The notes beneath the pieces were generated by a model. The model saw only the letters and a list, made by a program, of their open reading frames with translations. It was not told the origin of the DNA and did no database searches. The position numbers and the translations under genes are program-made. From NCBI RefSeq assembly GCF_030143255.1, contig NZ_JARJNR010000016.1, positions 1-41,383 of the forward strand: a stretch of 41,383 bases of DNA, written 5' to 3'. Positions 1-9,800 of the stretch are shown here, piece by piece. This stretch comes from Frigidibacter sp. SD6-1. GTDB lineage: Bacteria; Pseudomonadota; Alphaproteobacteria; Rhodobacterales; Rhodobacteraceae. Position 1 is the first letter of the stretch. Each line of letters opens with the position of its first letter.

Positions 1-77
1 TCATATTCCCGCCCCGTGAAGCCATAATCCTGCGCCGCCGTCTCCAGAAGCGCCGTCCGCCCGGCCAAAGGCGTCAT
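1..77 (-). pseudogene. Orphan RHS core/tip fragment, beginning only
   Basis: Bases 1-63 are identical to 1703-1765 inside the large rhs gene, and the match ends near 64. Read on the minus strand, the fragment encodes the RHS-core stretch ending QDYGFTGREY and runs off the window. It lies just downstream of the immunity gene's stop, the classic position of a displaced rhs-CT cassette that can recombine into the main gene. An in-frame ATG occurs at 75-77 (read MTPLAGRTALLETAA) but has no Shine-Dalgarno sequence. The upstream junction (64-106) encodes YAYTND-like residues in another frame, which suggests a recombination scar. Whether a toxin tip follows cannot be seen here. Confidence 0.75.
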
Positions 78-106
78 TGGTATAGGCATAGGCGGTCGTC
101 ACCAAA

Positions 107-592
107 CTAATCGGCGGCTTGACTGCTCGTTGGCTTCCTTCTAAGATCAAGTGGCACAAGCATAGTAAGCAGATCGAGCCTAATCACCGCAATAAGTTGA
201 TGATGGCAGTCAATAGCCAAGATATTCATGCCAAGCATTAGATTTTCCGCGGCAGCCATTAATACCGTCGGCACATCACGACCATCGACGGCAACCCCGG
301 ATGCCCATGGCTCGGCAAGCACATAAATCAACTCTCCGGGTGACGCTATTTCGGTCTCTGCAAATATATCCTTCACCTCCTGAGAGCTTTCAGGCAGGAC
401 GACCTTCGCATTATGATCTACCTCGGTCAGGTAGAATTTATTCTTCTTGAAGTCATGATACTTGTCCGCCAGCTCTATTATTCTATCCCCAGCGCTCGGG
501 GTGACTATTTCATACGGGATCGTATTTTTTTTCAATTCTAGCAAAAAATCATCCCAGCTCTCACGGTCCGGGAAAATATCTGCCTTCCTCAT
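107..592 (-). CDS. Candidate immunity protein for the RHS toxin
   Basis: This 161-residue protein starts at an ATG that overlaps the rhs stop codon by 4 bp (ATGA, 589-592), so it is probably translated by coupling with the toxin. It has no signal peptide and no evident membrane segment; it is acidic in its first two thirds and ends in a more hydrophobic stretch (MLGMNILAIDCHHQLIAVIRLDLL). I do not recognise the family. The role is inferred from position: in polymorphic toxin loci the gene immediately 3' of the variable tip normally encodes the cognate cytoplasmic immunity protein. The coding sequence is visibly more AT-rich than the rhs core, as expected for an exchanged cassette. Confidence 0.75.
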   Translation of the reverse strand: MRKADIFPDRESWDDFLLELKKNTIPYEIVTPSAGDRIIELADKYHDFKKNKFYLTEVDHNAKVVLPESSQEVKDIFAETEIASPGELIYVLAEPWASGVAVDGRDVPTVLMAAAENLMLGMNILAIDCHHQLIAVIRLDLLTMLVPLDLRRKPTSSQAAD

Positions 593-864
593 TTAGTAGC
601 ACTCCTAACCCATTTCGGCAAACCTCCCGTAAACGAGAAAGTTCTCTTCCCCTTCTTTTTGCACCCTGCATTTATGTGTGGCCCATGGTTCTTACCTGAG
701 CGCGTAGGGTATCCGGTATCATCCTCTATGCGCAGATACGATCCCCCTGCACCAAGCAAAGTTATCCCTCCATCCTTGCTTGGCGTTGATCCGATATTGC
801 AGAAAGGCTGCCCGGAGAGGTCCTCCACATAATCGAGTGCTTGGTTTAGCGCCTGCTCGAAGCT
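589..864 (-). other. Variable C-terminal toxin tip of the RHS protein
   Basis: These 91 residues follow the GHN end of the Hint domain. Visible marks are a QPFCNIG segment, a YLRIEDDTGYPTR segment, a GPHINAG motif and a basic CKKKGKRTF run. The conserved His and the basic patch would suit a small nuclease, but I cannot place the family. The DNA is less GC-rich than the RHS core upstream, consistent with a swapped module. It is translationally coupled to the immunity gene. Confidence 0.7.
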
Positions 865-3800
865 CGCATTATGCCCCCACGCCTCCAGCTCGCCCGCGAA
901 GTAGGTGTGGGCACCGGCGACCTCGAGATTGTGGACGAGCCTCGGGGTGTTGTCCAGTTCCGTCGAGACGACCGTGATCACCCCGCCGTCGGCATCCACG
1001 ATCCGGTCGCCGGGGACGAGTTCGCCCGCCTGCACCCAGCCCCGGCCCTCGACATAGAGCGGATGCTCCGCCGTCACGCCGAGCCGGGAGCTCTGCCCCG
1101 ACGCCTCCAGCCCCAGCCAGACCAGATCCGTCGCCTGACGCCCCATGATCGCGGCCACGGGATAGGGCCCGACCTCCCCCGTCTCCTCGTTCCGCGCGAT
1201 CACCAGATCGCCCTCGCGAAGGTCCTCGATCCGGACCTTGCCCGACGGCGTCAGAACCTCGGTCCCCTCCGGGAAGGACGAGCCTGCCTGCATCAGCGCG
1301 CCGACCATCTCGTCGAGCGCCGAGCCGCAGCCGCAGGACGGCACGATCGCCTCGACCGCGCATTCGGCCGCCATCTGGGTGATCTGGATCTCCGGACTGC
1401 CGCTCATCAGCGCTGGCCCGATCTCGGTCAGCGCCGAGCCGATGCGGTTCGCAACGCACATCACCCCTTCTTTCACCGTATCGACCGCCGAGCGCGCCAT
1501 CGCGGCCGTCCCGGGCGACTGGCTGCTGTTCTCCGACGAGGAGGTCAGCCCCGACGGGTCCGACCAGTTGGCCGGATCGTTCCAGGTATAGGCGTAGAGG
1601 TTGACGTCGCCCGCCGCGAAGCCCAGCGGATCGGCCTGCAGGAACCGCCCCACGCCCGGGTCATAGACCCGCGCCCGGTAATGGTAGAGCCCCGTCTCGG
1701 CGTCATATTCCCGCCCCGTGAAGCCATAATCCTGCGCCGCCGTCTCCAGAAGCGCCGTCCGCCCGCCGAACGCATCATAGTCATAGCGCGCCGCGACCGT
1801 CCCCGTCGCCTGATCCGTCACCGCGATCACGGAACCCTGACGGTCGGCATGCAGCGCATAGGCCCGGCCCGCGCCGGGGTCGGTCGAGGCGGCATAGTCC
1901 TCATACCCCAAGGGCTCGTCGATCTCCTGCCCGTGCACCCAGCGCCGCGCCAGAATGCCGTCGCGATATTCCAGAAGACGGTCGTGCCCGGTCACATCAT
2001 ACATCGCGCCGATGTCATAGACATAGGCGGTGATTTCGGCGCCCGGACCCGGGGGGGGGAGGGGGGTGGGATCCGGGGCCACGGTGGCAGTGGAGGCGAC
2101 AAGGCTCGTGCCCGCCGCGAGCGGCGCCGCGGCCGACGTGCCGGCCCGGTCGGTGACCGCCGTCGTGTCGCCGTCGAACCGGTAGAGCCGCAGGAGCCCC
2201 GCCGTCCCCGGCGTGACATAGGCGGACCGCGCGTTCGCGATCTCTGCCGCCGTGCGTTCGACCGTCCAGATGCGGATGTCGTCGAACTGCCCCGCCGTCA
2301 CCCCGGCCGCCGTCTGGCCGAGAAGGCCCACGTTGAAGGGTGCCGTGAACGCGCCCGCCGTCGCATCCAGCACACCGTTCACATAAAGCTTCATCGTGCC
2401 GTCCGCCGCCCGCGTCACCGCGTAATGGGTCCAGACATTCGCCGCCACGGGGGTTGCCGCGACGATCTTGTCCACCGCACCCGACCCCGGAGAATAGAGC
2501 CTGAGGCGCCCGGCGTAGAAGTTCAGGTCCTGCACCGGCTGGCTGGGATCGGACCGCAACAGCCCGTCGCGGTTGTCGATGCCGGGATCCAGCCGGACCC
2601 AGCCCTCGATGGTGAAGGCACCGGTGAGCGTGAGGTCGGGAATATCGATCCCTGCCTGCGCCGTGAGCTTCAGCGCCAGCGGATCAAGCGGCGGCCGATC
2701 GATCGGCGCACCCGGACCGTCCAGTACCTTGGCGATCCGCCGGCCTAGCGCATCATAGGCATAGCGTGCGCTGAGCGTGGCGTTGGCATAGCCGATCAGC
2801 CGGTTCTGGCTGTCGTAGACATAGCGCTCTACCGACCCGTCGGCCTTCGTGGTCCGGCTGATCCGGTTGCCCTTGGCGTCGTAGCTGTAGGTGAACGTGT
2901 CATCCTCCAGCAGCCGATTATGTTCGTCCACCAGGTAGATTGCCGAAAGGTGGCTGGCCGTACGGTTGCCCGTCGCGTCATAATCATAGTCCTCAGTCGG
3001 GACAGGGACACCGCCGTCCGCGATGGGCGTGCCTTCGGCGACGCCGAGCAGGCGGTTGGCGAGGTCGTAGGTCAGCGTCTCGGACTGGGCCGGCTCGGCA
3101 AGGTCGCGCAGGAGCTCGATCTGACCGTCGGGCGCATAGGCAAAGCCGGAGCGGGCGATGGCGACACCGTTCTGGAAATGCTCGAGCTGCTCGAGGCGAC
3201 CCGAGGCGTAGGTTGCCGCGCTGGCGCGGCCATCGTCGGAGGCGAGGCTCGTCCGGCGTCCCGCCGGGTCGTAGGCCATCGCATAGGCTTCACCCCAGGG
3301 TGCGGTAATCGAGGTGACCTGGCCCTGTCCGTCCAGCGCATAGGTCCAGGCGCCGCCCAGCCCGTCGTTCAGCGACAGGCGCTGGCCGAGCGCATTGTAG
3401 CTGTAGGTGAGCGTCGTCGCGGGCTGCAGCCCGGCCCCTCCACCGGTCGAGACCGTCTCAAGCCGGTCGCGCAGGTCGTATCCGAGCGCAAGCGCGCTGT
3501 CATTGTCGGTGGCGCCGGTCAGGTTGCCCTTCTCATCATAGCTGAATCTCAGAATATTGTCGGGCGTCGTGACCGTGAGCCGCTGGCCGAGCCGGTCATA
3601 GGTCGCGGTCTCGACAGTGCCATCTTCGCGGGTGATCTCCACAAGATTGTCGCGGACATCGTACGCCATCTGGATGGTCTGACCGAGCGGGTTGGTGCGC
3701 GAGGTCCGGCGCCCGAGAATGTCGTAGGTGAAAAGGGTGACGTTGCCCTTTCCGTCCTTCACGCTGACGAGATTGTTGGCGAGGTCGTAGGTGAATTCCG

Positions 3801-6800
3801 ACACGTTGCCGACCGCATCCTCCATGCGCGTAACACGTCCAACAATGTCATAATCGTAGCTGTCGGTCGCTCCCTCCGCGTCGGTCTCTGCAGTTATCTC
3901 GCCCGCGAGGTTGTACGTGAATTCGCGTCGGCCCGCAGCGGGGGTGATCTCCGCGATCTGGCGGTTCATCGGGTCATAAACGAACTCTGTCCGCAACCCT
4001 GTCTCGTCGGTGACCCCAAGCGGATTGCCCGAAGCATTGTAGTGGTAGGTCAGCGTACCGCCGATGGGTTGGCCAGAAGCGTTAAGCACCTCTTCGGTCA
4101 ACGGATTGTTCCGGAAGTCATAGGTCGTGCGGGCTGTCCGCTCCTCTGGCAGGCCTTCGGCATCCTTCCGCTCGGTTACATTGCCGCGACCATCATATGC
4201 GAAACGTGTCACCGTACCGTCGGGGTGTTGAACAAAGCTCAGATTGAAATTGGCATTGTAGCTGCGGTTCTCGGTATTGCCTCGCTCGTCGGTTATTGCC
4301 TGCAAGAGGCCGACAGCATTGTAATCATAGTTTCTGACCTTGCCCTCGGCATCAACCGTCGAGGTCAGTTCACCGAAGCCGTTGTAGGCATAGGTAGTCA
4401 CGGCCCCATCGAAGTCGGTAAACTTGGTCAAATTGTTGAAGATCGCCTCATACCTGTAGAGTCGTTCTCGCTGCAGCGGCGTGCCCACCGCCATTCGCAT
4501 GGCAGTCATATTGCCGCGAGCGTCATACTCGAACTCATCAACTCTGCGTGCGGAGTCGACCGGCGCCAGGGCGGTCATCTGGGAATTCGTGTTGGCTTCT
4601 CCTGTCGGAACACTGACGCGCACCGCCAGATTGTCCTCATTGCGCTCGATGAGCGTCTGCCTACCCATCGGGTCGATGGTTTCAACGATCGCGCCGAACG
4701 CATTTACTACAACCTTGGTTACACCGCCCTTTTCATCCGTGTGGTAGGAAACACGGTCTTCCGGTTGAACGAATGCCAGGGGTTGCGGCGCGCTGTTTAG
4801 GTCCGCGATCCCCACCGCTGCGCCAGCCTCATTGCGGATTGTAGCGCCGCTCGGGAAGAGCGATCCGGCGTAAGTGCCGATTGAGGTGTAGGTGTGCTCG
4901 GTCGTGTTGCCTTGCTGATCGGTTACCGCAACGAGGCGGCCATTGTCGTCATAGCGATAGCGGACTGAGCTTCCTGTCGGCTCAATGACATCGGTAAGCT
5001 GCGCTGCATCATCATATTCAAAGGACGTGGTGCGACCATCTGGGTAGGTGATCGAGGCAACCCGGCCATTGGTATCGTAGCTGAAGTTTGTAACGCCCCC
5101 TACCTGGTCGGTGATCGTCGCCAAACGGCCATTGTCGTCATAGCCATATGTGCGACGATTGCCCCAAGGATCTACGGCCGCGGTCTGAAGGCCATTCGCA
5201 TCAAACTCGACGGTCGAGCCATCCTTATAGAGTCTGACCCAGCTCCCATCAGCTTGCTTCGTAAGCTTTGAGAACTGCCCATCTCGCGAGACCAGGACGC
5301 CACTTGTCGAAGGTTTCGAGAAGTGCACGCGGACGTTGAAGCGGTCGATAGAAACCAGATCGAGACCACCGTCTTGATCCATATCGACGATTTCCAAACT
5401 ATGCAGCGGGTAGTTCACGAGACCGGTTTCGTAGGGTTGGAAGGTACCATCGCCATTGTTCTTGTGAACCTGGACACCGATGCTGTCGGAGAGGATGACA
5501 TCGACAAGTCCGTCGTCATTGACATCGGCGAGACTGACGTCCGCCGAAGCGGTGATTGTCGGCGGACGAGGGATTGCCGCGGGCGGTCCAAAGGTCCTCC
5601 CGTCAGTATTCAGATATAGGTAGGTCTGGTTGGGCTCACTGGTAACGAGGTCGAGCTGGCCGTCCGAGTTGGCGTCCACCAGGCGATGAAAATCGCCCTT
5701 CAAGTTGATCTGGAACTCACCCAGATAGGGAAGTTTCTGTTGATAGCGTCGACCACCTTCGTTGAATACAAAGTTAATCCCGACGCGGTTGCTGCGATAG
5801 GCAATGTCGGTGAAGCCATTGCCGTCAATATCGCCAATATCAAGTGATACAGGGCCCTGGCCATTACTATCGGTAGAGATTATCACGGGCGGGGACGAAC
5901 CGCTGGGGCCGCCGTAGCTGACCTTCACGCGATCGATTGCGAAGATCCAGAAACCTTCGTTGACGATATAGATGATGTCATCATAGCCGTCCCGATCTAG
6001 GTCTGTAACCTTTACGTCGTAAGCGTCGCCAACATTAAGCGTCTCAAAGGCCTTGGCTAGGTGCCCATTGCCATCACTTAGCAGGTACCCATATCCGCGG
6101 CCAAACTGCAGCGTGTACGCGGCATCGTCTGCGCCATCATTGTTGAAATCACCGCTTGCAACGCCAGTAACATCCGGCCCGTAGCCACCGGTTTGCGGAA
6201 CGCTGACGGGAGTGCCAACCTCGATCGTTTGTGCTTCTCGGACGTCACGATTTCCGTAATTCAGGAATGTGCGGATACTGCCGCTTCCCGACTCCGTTAC
6301 TGCTACATCCACCAAGCCGTTGTTGTCGAAATCCCCGGTATCGAGACCAACGCCACCGTCGTTCGCAAACACAAGCGGATCGCTTTCGAATTCGCTCAGC
6401 GTCGGTTCCGGATCGAATGTGGTGGTGGAGTCATCGTCGATGATCGCGACGGAACCGTCGGGACTTTGGGCGAGATGCTGGAGGCCATCAATCGCCCAAC
6501 CACGGCCGAAAAGGCTTTGGGTTTCGTTGTGGACGTAGACTTCCGCCTTGTGGCTGGCGCCGACCGTAGAACAGTCATAGGTCGCGAGCGCGCTGAACGC
6601 ATATTTGTAGCGGCCGCTCGCAAGGCCGGTCGCGTCGAGCGGCGTCGATTGACGCAAAGTCAGGGCTTGCCCAATGAGCGGTGGGGTCAGCCCGTTCGCA
6701 CCAACGCGGGGGTTCCAGGTCACTGTGTCGGTGATGTTAAGCCCGCCCAGCAGGATACGGCTTGACAATGTAACCGGCAGGGAACTGTCAGCTGCGATTG

Positions 6801-9800
6801 TGACGTTACCTGCAAGAATTGGAGCGGGATCTGCTGCCACGGAATGGTAGGCCAGTGTGATCGACTGGTCCTGGTTGAAGGCTGTGTAGCCCGGCAATGA
6901 ATAGGTCTGCGCCAGGTCGCCGCCGAACATGCTGAGCTGAGCCATACCCTGCGGCTGATCCTCCGCTACCTTCGTTATCGGCGCTTTTGGTAGGAACGAG
7001 AAAAGGTTTCCTGGTGCTGGGTTTGAGAGTTCGGCGGTTACATTGGCGGCACCTTGTTCGACGGAAGCAGGCCCTGTTTTGTGGAAGGCGGTTCCCGCGG
7101 GTCCGAGCTGCCAGAGTTCGAGATTGGCGGTCTCGGGCAGATGGTCGTCGTTGGGCGCGGCGAGGGAGATGGGTTGGGTGAAGATGGCGCCGGGCGCGTC
7201 GAGCGCGTAAATATGGCAGGCCTTGGTGTCCTGCGGCATGGCCTCGTGCTCAAACAGCTTGGGCAGGCTGCCGAGGCAGACCTGGCCGTCGTAGGCACTG
7301 CCGCTGGTGGTCGTGATGCTGTCGGCGGGGATCGACACTGTGACGCCCGATATGGTGCCGGTCAGGTTTGTGTCTTTGCCGGCGACAACATCGGTGCATC
7401 CATCGTTCAGCGGTGTCAGCAGGAACTCGGGGTCTAGATCGCGGCGCTGGTCGGCCGTGACGGTGATCGTGCGCGTCGCCGGTGCGTAGCCCCCCGGCCC
7501 TCCCGCCGCTGACGGCTCGATCAGCAAGAGGTCGGCGCCTGCGGTCAGGCTACCGAAGCTGAACTGGCCATTTGCGTCGGTCGTGGTCTGGAGCGCGGCG
7601 TTCTGCAGCCGCACCGGAATGCCAGCCAGCGGTCGGTCCACGCCATTGGCCTTGTCGATGGCGTCGAGCACGAAACCATAGACCGAAGTCTCGCCTGCAT
7701 TGGCGGGCACAACATTCAAGACGAGAGTTTGACTGTCCGTGAAAATGCCGTCCGATGCGCCGACGGTCACCTGATAGGTGCCGAGCTGGCTTGCCTCGGG
7801 TCGAAAGCGGATCCGGCCGGTCGCGGCATCGAGCACCATGCCCTGAACGAGCGGCAGGGGGCTCGCAAAATAGGTTACCCGGCCACCGTCTGGATCGACA
7901 GCGGAGAGGTCCAGCGCAAGTTCAAGGCCAACCTCAACCGTGTAGGAGGGGTTGAGATCGGACAGGATTGGGGGTTGGTTGGGTCGTTTGGCGGTGACCA
8001 CGACCGAAGCGGTCTCGGTAGCAAGCCCATCTGAAACTATAACGCCAAACTCGTAATCGCCGGATTGGTCGACGGTGACCTCCAACTTGCCGCCGCCAAG
8101 GTCGTTCAGATCGGGATTGGCCCCAGACGGGGCGTTGATGACAGAGAACTGGAAGCTCAGCGCATCGCCATCCGGGTCAGAGGATCCGTCGGCCAGGAAA
8201 ATCGCCGGTTGGCCGACGAACAGCTGGGCGGGTGCGACGAAGCTGGCAACCGGCGCCCGGTTCGGGACGGTCAGAGTCACTTCCGCTGGCGCGGATGCCA
8301 GCTCATGATCCCGGACGACCAGCCGGAATGTGTAGTTTCCAACTTTGTCTGGGCTAAAGCTCGTCACCGGAGCGAAGGGATCGGCGATCGCGGCAACGCT
8401 CCCGGCGGGGCGGCTCTCGATTGTCCATTCATGGGTGAGGCTGTCTCCGTCAGGATCGAAAGAGCCCGAACCATCGAGGCTGACACTCTCCCTGACAAAG
8501 ACTGTCTGGGGCGAAAGGCTGGCCGCAGCGACGGGAACACTGTTTGGCACGAAGATCTCGAAAACCACCGGAACTGCATTCCAGACGGCGTCGTGTGCTT
8601 CGAGCTGAACGAGATAGCGCCCGGACACGTCGGTCTGGATCAAGACAGAGGCGCCGCTTGTAGCGCTTATGACCGCGTTGCTGCGTGCAGGGGCGCTCAG
8701 GATCGACCATCTGAAGCTCAGCGCATCGCCATCGGCGTCGCTCGCAACCGCGTTTGCTTCCAGAGAAACCGTCTCGCCGCGCTGCGCTTCGACAAGGGCT
8801 GGCCGCGCCAGAACAGGTCGCAGGTTCTGATTGCCAATGTAGAGTGTGTCGGGTAGCGAGATACCGGCAGTATTCTTGACCACCAGTTGCATGACAGCGG
8901 CACCCGGGCCGGTGCAGACCGGATTGTTGCGGTTGAACGGGTTGTTCTTGGCGCGATCGCTCGCATAGGAGGTTGCGCCGATCAGGGCATTCATGGTCTT
9001 GTTGCCGATCGGTGCGGTGGTGACGAAAATCGCGACCCTTCCCGGCAGGCGCCAGGTGCCATGGATCACACCGGCGCTGTCCTTCAGCGTCACCGACTGA
9101 GTTACGGTCGTCTTGTTTTCGACCTCCCAGACGAAGATATCACCACCTTGCAGGCTCTGCCGACCACGCGAAATCAGGCTGACAGAAATGCCCTGGTTGG
9201 GACTGGATCCGGCGGCGTCATCAGGCGCCCGGGTATCGAACTCACACAAGCCGCCACGGTCCGACCGCTTGAACTGATAGACCGGCGCCGTGGCGATCAC
9301 GTCACGGAAGTGTCCGCTCCTTTGCGAAAGGGTCACCGAAGTGGTCGCAGCGGCGGGACTTGCAATCGCCGGCGTGCCGCCGTCACCGGTCAGACCGATG
9401 CCGGCCCAACGGTAGGTAAGGCTCGATCCGCTGGATTGCGTTCCGCTGACCGTGACCGAGCCGAGATTGCCGGCCTTCTGGTCAGCGCCTGCTTCGGCGA
9501 CCGGAAGCGGTGCACCAACCACGACCGCGAGGGTCGTCGGAACCGAAACCTGTGTCGTATCCGACGCTTGCAGCTGGAAAATATAGAGGCCCGCCTGATC
9601 GGGGGTGAAGCTGGCCACAGCTTCGTTAGAGCCTGTCAAGGCGACCGCGCTCCCGGCCGGTGTGCGAAGAACGGACCAGGCATAAGTCAGCCGATCACCG
9701 TCCATATCGAAACTCTGGGTACCGTCGAGCTTGGCTGGATTGCCGACGATTGCCGAAACCGGCGCGATACGCGCAAAGGGCCGGGTTGAGGCACCCGCCC

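Noticed and set aside
2120-2200. Poly-purine and dyad segments in the LamG region as regulatory sites
   Set aside because: They are explained by codon use of Ala/Gly/Pro-rich coding sequence.
871-4800. Long plus-strand open frames opposite rhs (871-2748, 2920-4800)
   Set aside because: They are antisense shadows of the GC-rich RHS repeats, Arg/Gly-rich or patterned by the repeat codons, without ribosome sites or family motifs.
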